64,000 nt of DNA. Source: Robertmurraya andreesenii (GTDB taxonomy: Bacteria; Bacillota; Bacilli; Bacillales; Cytobacillaceae). Under the pieces are notes generated by a model. That model was not told the origin of the DNA. It worked only from the letters and a program-made list of their open reading frames with translations, and searched no databases. The stretch lies in NCBI RefSeq assembly GCF_030813005.1, contig NZ_JAUSTU010000005.1:1-64000 (forward strand), given 5' to 3'. Each line of letters starts with the position of its first letter. The first letter of the stretch is position 1. Position numbers and translations under genes: made by a program. Of this stretch, positions 52,016-61,258 are shown piece after piece.

Positions 52016-52050
52016 ACTTTTTCACTCAACTAAAATCCTTTTTTTAAAGT

Positions 52051-53541
52051 TTACTTAAAAGCCATCGTAGCCTTTACAGCTTTTTTCCAGCCATCATATA
52101 ATTCCTCGCGGGATTTATCATCCATTTGAGGCGTAAACGTCTTATCAATTGCCCACTGCTTCGCAATCTCTTCTTCACTTTCCCAATAGCCGACTGCTAA
52201 TCCTGCTAAATAAGCGGCGCCTAAAGCTGTTGTTTCACTGACTTGTGGTCTTTCAACTGGAACATTTAAGATATCTCCCTGGAAGCCCATGAGGAAGTTA
52301 TTCTTAACTGCTCCTCCATCTACACGTAGTGTTTTAAGCTGGATACCTGAATCTGCCTCCATCGCAGAAAGAACATCTTTTGTTTGATAGGCAAGGGATT
52401 CTAATGTAGCACGGATGAAATGCTCCTTTGTGGTACCTCTTGTTAATCCAAACACTGAACCGCGTACATCACTATCCCAGTAAGGAGTACCAAGTCCTAC
52501 AAATGCAGGTACTACATACACTCCTTCTGTAGAATCTACCCTTGTGGCGTATGCTTCACTTTCCTTCGCATCCTTGAACATTCTTAAGCCATCACGGAGC
52601 CATTGTATAGCTGAGCCTGCCACAAAAATACTTCCTTCAAGGGCATATTCCACTTTGCCATCTAGTCCCCATGCAATTGTCGTAAGAAGGCCATTTTCAG
52701 ATTTAACTGCTTTCTCCCCTGTATTCATCAGCATAAAGCAGCCAGTTCCATACGTATTCTTAGCCATTCCTTCTTGGAAGCAGGCCTGACCAAATAGCGC
52801 TGCTTGCTGGTCGCCAGCTGCTCCTGCAATCGGAATTTCTTGACCAAAGAAGTGATGTGGAATCGTTTTTGCATACACTTCAGAGGATGGGCGTACTTCT
52901 GGAAGCATCGAAGCAGGCACTGTTAAAATATCAAGAAGCTCTTGATCCCATTTTAATTCATGAATATTATACATAAGCGTACGTGACGCATTGGAATAAT
53001 CCGTTACATGGGCTTTGCCACCTGATAATTTCCAAATTAACCAAGTATCAATTGTTCCAAAAAGGAGCTTGCCTTGTTCAGCCTTTTCCCTTGCACCTTC
53101 CACATGATCAAGAATCCATTTTACCTTCGTACCTGAGAAATACGCATCAATAAGGAGACCTGTTTTCTCACGGAAAAGATCGTTATAGCCTTTTTCTTTT
53201 AGCTCTTCACAAATATCACTTGTTTGTCTAGACTGCCAAACGATAGCATTATAGATTGGTTTTTCCGTCTCTTTATCCCAAACAACTGCCGTTTCACGCT
53301 GATTTGTAATCCCGATTCCAGCAATTTGCTCAGGTTTAACATTTGATTCCGATAAAACGCTTGCAATCACGGATAAAATAGATCCCCAAATTTCATTGGC
53401 ATTATGCTCAACCCAGCCTGGCTTAGGAAAGTACTGTGTGAACTCCTTTTGAGCAATGTGCACAATTTCCCCTTTTTGGTTAAAAAGAATCGCTCTTGAA
53501 CTAGTTGTGCCTTGATCTAAAGATAAAATATATTTTTCCAT
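52051..53541 (-). CDS. glpK: Glycerol kinase
   Basis: A 496-residue FGGY-family kinase phosphorylating glycerol. The N-terminal SLDQGTTSSRAILF phosphate loop, the YSNASRTLMYNI substrate region and the FGGY signatures GAAGDQQAALFGQACF and RVDGGAVKNNFLMGFQGD are present. HHFFGQE (about 230) contains the histidine that HPr phosphorylates in Gram-positive glycerol kinases, so PTS control is expected. It is cotranscribed with glpF, 48 bases upstream. Confidence 0.97.
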   Translation of the reverse strand: MEKYILSLDQGTTSSRAILFNQKGEIVHIAQKEFTQYFPKPGWVEHNANEIWGSILSVIASVLSESNVKPEQIAGIGITNQRETAVVWDKETEKPIYNAIVWQSRQTSDICEELKEKGYNDLFREKTGLLIDAYFSGTKVKWILDHVEGAREKAEQGKLLFGTIDTWLIWKLSGGKAHVTDYSNASRTLMYNIHELKWDQELLDILTVPASMLPEVRPSSEVYAKTIPHHFFGQEIPIAGAAGDQQAALFGQACFQEGMAKNTYGTGCFMLMNTGEKAVKSENGLLTTIAWGLDGKVEYALEGSIFVAGSAIQWLRDGLRMFKDAKESEAYATRVDSTEGVYVVPAFVGLGTPYWDSDVRGSVFGLTRGTTKEHFIRATLESLAYQTKDVLSAMEADSGIQLKTLRVDGGAVKNNFLMGFQGDILNVPVERPQVSETTALGAAYLAGLAVGYWESEEEIAKQWAIDKTFTPQMDDKSREELYDGWKKAVKATMAFK

Positions 53542-53589
53542 GATGAATCCTCCTCTTTATTTTTTATTACTTATCATATCATTTATCTT

Positions 53590-54387
53590 TTAATAAGCTT
53601 GCTTCTTACTCATAGCAAAAGCAGCTAAAAGAAATACTAATGACACAGCCACTACAATCCAGAATGAACTAGTAAGACTTCCAACAAATAGTGCTTTATA
53701 TATTACCGCTCCCAAAGCTCCTCCTAAGATTGGTCCTACAACCGGAATCCAAGCATAGCCCCAGTTAGAGCTTCCTTTACCTGGAATAGGCAAAATAAAA
53801 TGCGCAATTCTTGGGCCTAAGTCACGGGCTGGGTTAATCGCATAACCTGTTGTACCACCAAGTGACATCCCGATGGCTACGATCAATAGTCCCACTGCAA
53901 TCGGATTTAACCCTTCGGTAAATTTGTTCGCTCCAATAAATAATAGTCCAAGTACTAGAATAAAAGTACCAATCATTTCACTCAATAGATTTGAAAAAGT
54001 ATGTGGAATTGCTGGACCAGTTGCAAACACTCCCAACTTCGTTCCTGGGTCCTTTGTACCTTTCCAATGGGGTAAATAATGAAGAAATACGATAGTTGCT
54101 CCAAGAATGGCACCGATCATTTGTGCGAAAATATAACCTGGTACATCTACCCAAGGAAAGCTTCCATCAATTGCTAAAGCAATAGTGACAGCGGGATTCA
54201 AATGAGCTCCACTAATAGAGCCAACGGCAAAAACTCCCATCGTAACCGCTAGGCCCCATGCGATGGTGACCACAATCCACCCAGAATTATTTGAATAAGA
54301 GCCTTTTAAGGAATTTCCTGCTCCAATCCCAGCCCCAAAAACAATCAAAATCATTGTGCCAATCAATTCTCCCATAAATGGTGTCAT
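53590..54387 (-). CDS. glpF: Glycerol uptake facilitator (aquaglyceroporin)
   Basis: A 265-residue MIP-family channel with six membrane helices and both half-helix NPA motifs: SGAHLNPAVTIALA and GYAINPARDLGPRI. The aspartate after the second NPA-R and the long size class mark a glycerol rather than a water channel. First gene of glpFK, preceded by a promoter with an overlapping cre site and a leader terminator. Confidence 0.95.
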   Translation of the reverse strand: MTPFMGELIGTMILIVFGAGIGAGNSLKGSYSNNSGWIVVTIAWGLAVTMGVFAVGSISGAHLNPAVTIALAIDGSFPWVDVPGYIFAQMIGAILGATIVFLHYLPHWKGTKDPGTKLGVFATGPAIPHTFSNLLSEMIGTFILVLGLLFIGANKFTEGLNPIAVGLLIVAIGMSLGGTTGYAINPARDLGPRIAHFILPIPGKGSSNWGYAWIPVVGPILGGALGAVIYKALFVGSLTSSFWIVVAVSLVFLLAAFAMSKKQAY

Positions 54388-54425
54388 AGCTTTTCTCTCC
54401 TCTTCTATGATTGTTAAAAAAATCG

Positions 54426-54484
54426 ATAAAAAAAGGGAGAATACAACAGATCAACTCTTAATGTTTAATCCGTGTGATTCTCCC
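54426..54484 (-). promoter_or_regulatory. GlpP-responsive leader terminator of glpFK
   Basis: On the minus strand GGGAGAAT and ATTCTCCC enclose a 34-base loop and are followed by TTTTTTT, between the promoter and glpF. Like the glpD leader it carries GAGAAT, CAC and AAACAT in order (54461-54482), candidate recognition elements for GlpP. Confidence 0.8.
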
Positions 54485-54515
54485 AATTCATATCACTTAT
54501 TATTAACTTAGTGCT

Positions 54516-54544
54516 AGTATATATTCGTATGTAAACGTTGTCAA
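54516..54544 (-). promoter_or_regulatory. Sigma-A promoter of glpFK
   Basis: On the minus strand TTGACA (54539-54544) and TATACT (54516-54521) stand 17 bases apart. The -35 region is covered by a cre site. Confidence 0.85.
54529..54543. promoter_or_regulatory. cre site (CcpA operator) over the glpFK promoter
   Basis: ATGTAAACGTTGTCA matches the cre consensus WTGNAANCGNWNNCW at every fixed position. Overlap with the -35 element predicts CcpA repression on glucose. Confidence 0.8.
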
Positions 54545-54554
54545 CAACTTTTTT

Positions 54555-55106
54555 TTAGTTCTTCTCGTCCTCCCAAAGCTCAGTCTTTGAGGTTGTAATG
54601 GCCGTTGCTCCTGCTTTGAGCGCATTCTCAACGTCCTGCCTCGTTCTTATCAGCCCACCTGCTAGAATAGGTGTGTTAAGTCTTTCCTTCACTTCCTTTA
54701 TCATCCATGGCATCGCCCCTGGCAAAACCTCGATATAATCAGGTTGTGTTTTTTCTATCAGTCTGTAGCTCTTTTCTAGGGCATGAGAATCCAACATAAA
54801 AACCCTTTGAACCGCAATTACTTTTTTTTGTTTCGCCTTAAGAATCACGTTGGATTTGGTCGAAATAATTCCATAAGGCTTATATTCCTGACAAATATAC
54901 TCAGTCGCAAAATCATCGTTTTTGATCCCATGAATCATATCTATATGATAGATCATTTTTTTATTATGTGCCTTAGCCATTTGACTAATATTCTTCAATT
55001 GAGCAATATGCATTTCTAGAAATACTCCGTATTCAAATGGACTCTTTAGAAACAGTTCAAACTCCTTCATGCTACCTGACGCAGGTAATATTCTTTGATT
55101 CAACAT
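54555..55106 (-). CDS. glpP: Glycerol uptake operon antiterminator
   Basis: A 183-residue TIM-barrel-like RNA-binding regulator (GlpP family): MLNQRILPASGSMKEFE, MIYHIDMIHGIKNDDFA, GIISTKSNVILKAKQ, YIEVLPGAMPWMIKEV and LAGGLIRTRQDVENALKAGA. With glycerol-3-phosphate it prevents termination in glp leaders. The ATG begins one base after the panE stop codon, so translation is coupled to panE, while glpFK has its own promoter downstream. Confidence 0.95.
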   Translation of the reverse strand: MLNQRILPASGSMKEFELFLKSPFEYGVFLEMHIAQLKNISQMAKAHNKKMIYHIDMIHGIKNDDFATEYICQEYKPYGIISTKSNVILKAKQKKVIAVQRVFMLDSHALEKSYRLIEKTQPDYIEVLPGAMPWMIKEVKERLNTPILAGGLIRTRQDVENALKAGATAITTSKTELWEDEKN

Positions 55107-55107
55107 G

Positions 55108-56058
55108 TCAACACCCTTGTTTCCTATTTCTTTGCTGCTGGCTTAAGAGCTGCCTTTCATAGACCTTAATATTGGCATGAATGAGCTCTAAGTAAGGCGT
55201 GCTTAACTGATGAGTCTCCGCATTTTCTAGCAAATATTTGAAAAAATGATCTGCTTCAGTTGGCAAGCCCTTCTCCATATCACGCTGCATGGACGACTTC
55301 ATTTCATACTTCATATCTTTTATCTTACTCATCTGCTCATCAATCAATTCTGTTCCAACAGGTGCACCCATTTTCTCCATTACCGTAAAAACCTCTAGTA
55401 GTACTTTCTCCACTACTCGGTATGCTCCCTCCACCTCTCGAATGGGGCCAATTGGGGCTCTCATCAAGGTTGTGACTCCAGACAGAACGGCAATGAACAT
55501 ATATTTATTCCACATTTCAGCAAGAATGTTCTCACTGTAAATAAAGCTTGCCTTTGTATTAGAGAATGATTCTTTCAGCCGCATGATTCGCTCTGTTTCC
55601 AACCCGCTTCTTTCCCCAAACACCAAATTATGTATTGGGCTTGTTTGAACAATTTTCCCATGTTCCGCTAAGGTTGTTTCGATGAAACAAAGCCCACCGA
55701 GTATATGATGGTCCCCAAATTCGCTAATCAATAAATCGAGATGGGAGATTCCATTCAATAAAGGCAGGATCATCGTTTCTTCGGAAACAAATGGTCTAAT
55801 ATCCTCTATTGCAGCTTCAAGATGGTAAGCCTTTGTGGACAATAGAATGACATCGTATTTCTCCTCATTCTCGAGCCTAGTGACTAATTTAGGAGCAAAT
55901 TTCATTCCACCATGAACGCTTTCTATAATCAGTCCGTGTTCTTCAATTTGCTTTTTTCGATTTTCTCTTACTAGGAAAGTAATGTCCTCACCTTTTTCCA
56001 GTAATCGTCCGCCAAAATATCCTCCAACTGCCCCAGCGCCAACAACAAGTATTTTCAA
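55108..56058 (-). CDS. panE: 2-dehydropantoate 2-reductase (ketopantoate reductase family)
   Basis: A 316-residue NADPH-dependent ketopantoate reductase-like protein. The start MKILVVGAGAVGGYFGGRLL is the nucleotide site, LLSTKAYHLEAA contains the lysine, and the C-terminal domain carries the expected NKYMFIAVLSGVTTLMRAPIG. It would make pantoate for coenzyme A, but several paralogues of this family in Bacillus have other substrates, so panE is the family name rather than a proven role. Its coupling to glpP is unusual. Confidence 0.85.
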   Translation of the reverse strand: MKILVVGAGAVGGYFGGRLLEKGEDITFLVRENRKKQIEEHGLIIESVHGGMKFAPKLVTRLENEEKYDVILLSTKAYHLEAAIEDIRPFVSEETMILPLLNGISHLDLLISEFGDHHILGGLCFIETTLAEHGKIVQTSPIHNLVFGERSGLETERIMRLKESFSNTKASFIYSENILAEMWNKYMFIAVLSGVTTLMRAPIGPIREVEGAYRVVEKVLLEVFTVMEKMGAPVGTELIDEQMSKIKDMKYEMKSSMQRDMEKGLPTEADHFFKYLLENAETHQLSTPYLELIHANIKVYERQLLSQQQRNRKQGC

Positions 56059-56095
56059 CCTCTTCCCTTCCTTCCCTTTTTTCCATAGTTTATCA

Positions 56096-56132
56096 TAAAA
56101 AATTTGGTATAGTACATCAGACTATACCAAAT
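56096..56132 (-). terminator. Terminator of ku
   Basis: ATTTGGTATAGT (56102-56113) pairs with ACTATACCAAAT (56121-56132); six T residues follow on the minus strand. Confidence 0.85.
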
Positions 56133-56143
56133 GATTCTCACCT

Positions 56144-56974
56144 TTATGCTTCTTTCTTAGTTTTTGCCTTCGTCGTTCGTTTTTTGGCAGCTGGCTTTAC
56201 TGGCTTTGTCCGATCTATTGATGCTTGAAGTGCGGCCATAAGGTCCGTGACATTGGACTTCTTCTCTTTTTCCGTTGGAGTGACGACCTCTTTTCCTGTC
56301 CGCTTGGATTCAATTAAATCGAGCAATGCATTTCGATAATCATCTGTATATTTTTCTGCCTCAAACTCGGTCGTTAGCTGGTCAATTAAGAGGATTGCTG
56401 TATCCAATTCCTTCTTCGTAACCTTTTCCTCCATCGGTACATTGGGGACGTCCCCAGAGGCACGCACTTCATCAGGATAGTGAATCGTTTCCATCACAAG
56501 GGTATTTTCATACACGCGAATGACTGCGAGCTGTTCCTTTGAACGGATGATAATTTTCGCTAACCCAACCTTCTCAGACTCCTGTAACGCTTTTCTTAAA
56601 AGTGAGTATGCCTTTGCCCCACCTTCTCCTGGAGACATATAATAGCTGCGGTCGTAATAGATAGGATCAATTTCCTGCATTTTGACAAAATCGATAATTT
56701 CTACTGCCTTATCTTCATTTTTCTTTTTCAAGCTTTCTAAATCCTCATCTTCTAGAACAACAAATTTTCCTTTTGCGTATTCATAGGCCCTGACAATATC
56801 TTCATTCTTGATTTCCACTTCACAAACGGGACAGACCTTTTCATATTTAATCGGTGAATGGCATTCCTTGTGTAAGCTCCGTAGCTTAATATCCTTATCC
56901 TCGGTCGCAGAATGAAGCTTAATGGGAATATTGACAAGACCAAAGCTGATACTACCCTTCCAAATCGTATGCAT
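56144..56974 (-). CDS. ku: Ku DNA end-binding protein (NHEJ)
   Basis: A 276-residue bacterial Ku, forming a ring-shaped homodimer on double-strand DNA ends and recruiting LigD. The start MHTIWKGSISFGLVNIPIKL, the segment CPVCEVEIKNEDIVRAYEY and the YYDRSYYMSPGEGG core are diagnostic; the C-terminus is a lysine-rich tail (KPAAKKRTTKAKTKKEA) that contacts DNA. The frame is open 38 codons further upstream, but GGGAG stands eight bases before this ATG and the extension would overlap ligD. In spore formers the system repairs breaks during germination. Confidence 0.95.
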   Translation of the reverse strand: MHTIWKGSISFGLVNIPIKLHSATEDKDIKLRSLHKECHSPIKYEKVCPVCEVEIKNEDIVRAYEYAKGKFVVLEDEDLESLKKKNEDKAVEIIDFVKMQEIDPIYYDRSYYMSPGEGGAKAYSLLRKALQESEKVGLAKIIIRSKEQLAVIRVYENTLVMETIHYPDEVRASGDVPNVPMEEKVTKKELDTAILLIDQLTTEFEAEKYTDDYRNALLDLIESKRTGKEVVTPTEKEKKSNVTDLMAALQASIDRTKPVKPAAKKRTTKAKTKKEA

Positions 56975-57078
56975 AAAGAGTTCTCCCTCACTTTTAAGAT
57001 TAGTTTGTGTGTAGTTCGACCGATTAATATAGGAAATGGATGGAATACTATTAGCAATAATTTCAGGGGTGATATTCG

Positions 57079-58908
57079 TTGAAACCAATGCTGCCGACCC
57101 TTACGTTTGAGGTTCCTGAAGGAGACGATTGGAGATATGAAGTAAAATATGATGGCTTCCGAGCCATGCTCATTTGGAATGAGAAAGGGATTCAACTCAT
57201 CAGTAGAAATGAAAAATCCTTGCTTGAAGCCTTTCCCGAAATTGAAACATTTCTCTTCCAGTATAAGAACGTGTTTGAGCCTTATTTCCCTCTCCATTTT
57301 GATGGTGAACTCGTCTCGTTGGAGAATCCTTTCAAAGCAAGCTTCACAGCCATTCAAATTAGAGGAAGAATGCGGTCAACGGCCAAAATCGCTGAACGTG
57401 CCAAACAAGCCCCATGTCAGTTATTAATTTTTGATGTCTTGCAATTAGGAGGCAAGGAGATTGGAGATCAAACCTATATCGAAAGAAAGGAGCTATTAGA
57501 GGATTTTTTTGATAAAACCGGGCTTCCAAAAAATCCTAATGAGAAGAGCGAGAAGCTTCTGCAATTTATTCCCTCCTCGGACAACTTCAAACAGACCTGG
57601 GAGAATGTCACTCTCTTTGATGGGGAAGGAATCGTTGCAAAGCGGGTTCACAGCCAGTGGGAAGAAGGGATACGTACAACGTCTTGGCTTAAATTTAAGA
57701 ACTGGAAATTTGTTTCTTGCTTTGTCACCGCCTATGAAAAATCGAATGGATATTTCTATGTGGGCGTATTTGATGGTGACAAAGTAATTCCCATTGGACA
57801 ATTTCTCTTTGGGATTCAACCTGAAGAAAAACAAGCACTCTTTCAAACGATAAAGGAAAACAAATCAAGGGAAGATTCCCAATTTATTTATGTTCATCCA
57901 GCCATATGCGTTGGCCTTAAATATTTGGAGATAGTCGACGAACAAATGCGAGAGCCCCATTTTGATCACTTCCGCTTTGATCTGTCGCCACTTGATTGCA
58001 CATATGAAAAATTTATCCAACGGAGTAAAAATCTGCCAAGTGAGATAGAAATCACTCATCCGGATAAGCCATTATGGGAAAAACCTCACATTCAAAAGAT
58101 AGATTTTCTCCATTATTTACGAGAAATATCACCGTATCTCCTCCCCTTTCTTGAAAACCGATTACTAACGGTGATTCGCTACCCCCATGGCATTTTTGGC
58201 GAGGCCTTTTACCAGAAAAACTGTCCGGATTATGCACCTGATTTCGTTGCAACAAAAATGGAAGACGGCATTAACTACATCGTTTGCAACAATCTAAAAA
58301 CATTACTTTGGCTGGGGAATCAAATTTCCTTTGAATATCATATTCCCTTTCAAACAATATTTAGCAAGGGACCAAGTGAAATTGTTTTTGATTTAGATCC
58401 ACCCTCAAAGGAACATTTTCAATTGGCTATTAAGGCTGCTCTTCTAATCAAAGAAGTTCTTGACCATTTGCAGCTGATAAGCTTTGTTAAAACATCAGGC
58501 AATAAGGGCCTACAAATATACATTCCATTGCCGGAAGACCGCTATACCTATGACGATACAAGACTTTTCACTTCTTTCATTGCCGATTATCTCGTTGCCA
58601 AGGAGCCAGACTTTTTTACCATTGAGAGAATAAAGAAAAAGCGCGAAAATCGCCTTTATGTTGATTATCTACAGCATGCCGAAGGGAAAACGATTATCGC
58701 TCCTTATTCAACAAGAGGGAATCCGAAGGCAACCGTCGCTTGCCCACTTTATTGGGAAGAAGTGAATGAAAATTTGAGGATCGAGGACTTTCAGCTCCCG
58801 ATGATCATCAAGAGAATTAGAACAAAGGGCGACCCCTTTCGGACCTATTTTCAAGCGAAAAAAGAGCAGGAATTTGATGCTGTCCTCGAGTTTCTTAAAA
58901 AAACTTGA
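57079..58908 (+). CDS. ligD: ATP-dependent DNA ligase D (ligase-polymerase, no phosphoesterase domain)
   Basis: A 609-residue NHEJ ligase with the domain order ligase then polymerase, as in B. subtilis LigD (about 611 residues), unlike the mycobacterial order. The ligase lysine is in YEVKYDGFRAML (about 23); GEGIVAKRVHSQW is motif IV. The primase-polymerase domain starts near 325 (THPDKPLWEK) with VIRYPHGIFGEAFYQKN, the metal site FDLDPPSKEHFQ, KTSGNKGLQIYIPLP and VDYLQHAEGKTIIAPYS. A TTG at 57079-57081 lies eight to nine bases after AGGGGTG. It is divergent from ku, with a shared promoter region of about 100 bp. Confidence 0.95.
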   Translation: MKPMLPTLTFEVPEGDDWRYEVKYDGFRAMLIWNEKGIQLISRNEKSLLEAFPEIETFLFQYKNVFEPYFPLHFDGELVSLENPFKASFTAIQIRGRMRSTAKIAERAKQAPCQLLIFDVLQLGGKEIGDQTYIERKELLEDFFDKTGLPKNPNEKSEKLLQFIPSSDNFKQTWENVTLFDGEGIVAKRVHSQWEEGIRTTSWLKFKNWKFVSCFVTAYEKSNGYFYVGVFDGDKVIPIGQFLFGIQPEEKQALFQTIKENKSREDSQFIYVHPAICVGLKYLEIVDEQMREPHFDHFRFDLSPLDCTYEKFIQRSKNLPSEIEITHPDKPLWEKPHIQKIDFLHYLREISPYLLPFLENRLLTVIRYPHGIFGEAFYQKNCPDYAPDFVATKMEDGINYIVCNNLKTLLWLGNQISFEYHIPFQTIFSKGPSEIVFDLDPPSKEHFQLAIKAALLIKEVLDHLQLISFVKTSGNKGLQIYIPLPEDRYTYDDTRLFTSFIADYLVAKEPDFFTIERIKKKRENRLYVDYLQHAEGKTIIAPYSTRGNPKATVACPLYWEEVNENLRIEDFQLPMIIKRIRTKGDPFRTYFQAKKEQEFDAVLEFLKKT

Positions 58909-58941
58909 GTGACATGCCTTTCCTGCCCTTTATCCCTATAT

Positions 58942-59922
58942 TTATACCCTTTCTAGGTATTCCTTCACTTGCTCTTGCAGCTTTGCATATCGCTCGATCT
59001 CTTCGACATATTCCACTTTTGGTGTGAGCTTAAATTCATTAGGTACTCGTAAATCGATCTCAACGGTTGTTCGATACACATAGGATGCATTTCCGATCAA
59101 ATCAATCTGATAGGTTTCCCCTTTCCTGTGCGCTACACATCTAACCTTACCACCATTATTATAAACCTCAACAGGCTTTTCAAATTCATTCAGTTCTTGA
59201 AGACAGCTAACGAGGGTGGATGCCGACATCGCTGTCCCGCATGCATTGGTAAAGCCCACACCTCTCTCAAAGGTTCTTACAAAGATTTCACCCTTCTTTA
59301 AGGGTTTCACAAAGCTTACATTCACACCATCGGGAAACAGCTCATTCGGTCCATTTACATACTCACTAAGCTCCCTTTGTAATTCGGAACTTAATTGTTG
59401 TTGATTGACAACAGCAATCAAATGGGGATTTGGTACTGCCACTGCGGTAAAGGATACTTCCTCCGTCAAAGTCGGTAATTTTTCATTTAGTAACGATTCC
59501 TGATCGATATTTAACGGCAGGTCCTGAGCTTTGAAGGATACCGGCGAAATTTCCACCAAATAGGTCGGAATTTCAGGATAGATATCCTTTTCCCGTTGCA
59601 CCATAAGGTCTGCCTTCATTGTCTCAATCAGGGCAGAATCCTGTTGAGTATATTCACAAATATAACGGGCGACACAACGTAATCCGTTGCCGCACATCGA
59701 GGCCTCAGAACCATCAGAATTGAAGACACGCATGCGTCCATCAGCGTGCTCACTTTTCATAACATAAAGAATCCCATCGGCTCCAAGGTCTGTATCCCGG
59801 CTGCATAATGCCTTCGCTAAATGGCTTCTTTCTACTTCTGAAAAGGAATAGTCATTATTCCATTCATCTATTAATAAAAAATCATTTCCGGAACCATGGC
59901 ATTTGATCACTTCAATCTTCAA
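58942..59922 (-). CDS. dapF: Diaminopimelate epimerase
   Basis: A cofactor-free racemase of about 326 residues converting LL- to meso-diaminopimelate for lysine and peptidoglycan. The two catalytic cysteines are in SMCGNGLRCVARY and TNACGTAMSAS; KCHGSGNDFLLID is the N-terminal signature. The frame is open to 59988, but the TTG at 59920-59922 lies eight bases from GGGGG and gives M-KIEVIKCHG, the normal start. At this length it is longer than the B. subtilis enzyme (284), with an extended C-terminus (YAKLQEQVKEYLERV). It converges with ligD. Confidence 0.9.
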   Translation of the reverse strand: MKIEVIKCHGSGNDFLLIDEWNNDYSFSEVERSHLAKALCSRDTDLGADGILYVMKSEHADGRMRVFNSDGSEASMCGNGLRCVARYICEYTQQDSALIETMKADLMVQREKDIYPEIPTYLVEISPVSFKAQDLPLNIDQESLLNEKLPTLTEEVSFTAVAVPNPHLIAVVNQQQLSSELQRELSEYVNGPNELFPDGVNVSFVKPLKKGEIFVRTFERGVGFTNACGTAMSASTLVSCLQELNEFEKPVEVYNNGGKVRCVAHRKGETYQIDLIGNASYVYRTTVEIDLRVPNEFKLTPKVEYVEEIERYAKLQEQVKEYLERV

Positions 59923-60010
59923 TCTACGAACCCCCACTAAGAAGTCATTTAATGTCTCTAGATTGCCACAAAAAAAGGAGTCATTCAATATTTTCCCTCA
60001 TTTAATCAGG

Positions 60011-61258
60011 TTAAATTAAATCCTGCTGTTCTGGCTGAATGATTTCATTGGACCAATTGAGAGACTCCGCATATATTCTAAAAAGGTCCTTTTCGTCAAT
60101 ATCCAGATCACGACATTTTTCGGTAATGATTCCCCACTCGGCCTCTTCTACAGCCGTCACTAAATCAAGAACATCTTTGTAGTGATTTTGATTTCCAGTT
60201 AGTGCGTCAGTGAGATCATCCAGTAGAGGCAAATCACAAATAATTTCTTCCATTGAAACCCCAACAATTCTATCAACCATCGAAAACATCCCTAAGGTAA
60301 AATAAGCAGAGGTCGTCGGGCAATTTCTTCTGAGCTTATCAATCGATTCACACATTTTCGCCCTTGTCAGGGAAAGCTTGATGGCATCCTTTGTATGAAT
60401 TAAATCCCCCCCTATCTGTTCACGAACCGACAAAACATGGAGCCATTTCTTAATTTCGATTAAACCGAGCAGCATCACACCCTGCTTAACAGAGTATATT
60501 TTTAGTTTCGAACGATTGAATGGTGTATTCACTAGCTTTAGAAGCTTATACGAGAGAGAAGGATCCTTCTCAATCAGCTCGGTAACGAGATCAAGGGTCG
60601 CCTCATTTAAGGACAAATCCTCAATGGATGAAAAATCAAAAAAGAAAAAGGATGGAATATCAAAGCTAGAAACAATCGTAGGTCTTGCAAAAAGATAGCC
60701 CTGAAAAAATTCGTAGCCATTTTCAATCGCTTCCTCATATACTTCGAGCGTTTCTATTTTTTCGGCTATCATTTTAATGTTTAAGTCTTTCGCCAGAGAT
60801 TCGATCCTTTTTCTAGCATTCCTATCCGTTGATAAAAAATCCACCTTCACATAATCAGCTATTTGAAATAGTGTATTTGCCCCTTCATCCTCAACATTCA
60901 CCACACAGTCATCTAAGGCGATTTGATACCCGAGCTGCTTCAGTTCTTTACAAATTTCGATGATTTCCTCAGATGGCTGGACCGATTCTAAAATTTCAAC
61001 AACAATCTCCCTTGGCCCAAAATATGTGGGGAGCTTCATTTGGAGAAGTTTTTCGGTGAAATTAATAAAGCAAGGCTTTCCCTTTGAAAGCTCTTCGATT
61101 CCAATATTTAAATAGCTATTAATAATGACGTCCGCCGTTGCTTGATCTCCATCAATATTTGGAAAGGAATTTTCATGACTGCTTCGATATAGAAGCTCAT
61201 AAGCAACTACCTCTTCTTTGCTATTAAGAATAGGCTGCTTCGCAACAAATACCTCCAT
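60011..61258 (-). CDS. EAL-HDOD signalling protein (YuxH-like), degenerate EAL domain
   Basis: A 415-residue protein with an N-terminal EAL domain (about 1-200) and a C-terminal HDOD domain. Typical of the YuxH type is MEVFVAKQPILN at the start. The EAL motif is YELLYRS (ELL for EAL) and the metal-binding DDFGTG loop is changed to DDCVVNVEDEG, so c-di-GMP hydrolysis is doubtful; AEKIET and FQGYLFARP remain. Start: the ATG at 61273 is part of the ribosome site; the ATG at 61256-61258 is eight bases behind GGAGG. A binding or scaffold role in signalling is inference. Confidence 0.85.
   Translation of the reverse strand: MEVFVAKQPILNSKEEVVAYELLYRSSHENSFPNIDGDQATADVIINSYLNIGIEELSKGKPCFINFTEKLLQMKLPTYFGPREIVVEILESVQPSEEIIEICKELKQLGYQIALDDCVVNVEDEGANTLFQIADYVKVDFLSTDRNARKRIESLAKDLNIKMIAEKIETLEVYEEAIENGYEFFQGYLFARPTIVSSFDIPSFFFFDFSSIEDLSLNEATLDLVTELIEKDPSLSYKLLKLVNTPFNRSKLKIYSVKQGVMLLGLIEIKKWLHVLSVREQIGGDLIHTKDAIKLSLTRAKMCESIDKLRRNCPTTSAYFTLGMFSMVDRIVGVSMEEIICDLPLLDDLTDALTGNQNHYKDVLDLVTAVEEAEWGIITEKCRDLDIDEKDLFRIYAESLNWSNEIIQPEQQDLI

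Noticed and set aside
56752..57357. Open frame of 201 codons on the minus strand overlapping ku and ligD
   Set aside because: It overlaps two well-supported genes, has no ribosome site and its translation has no family features.
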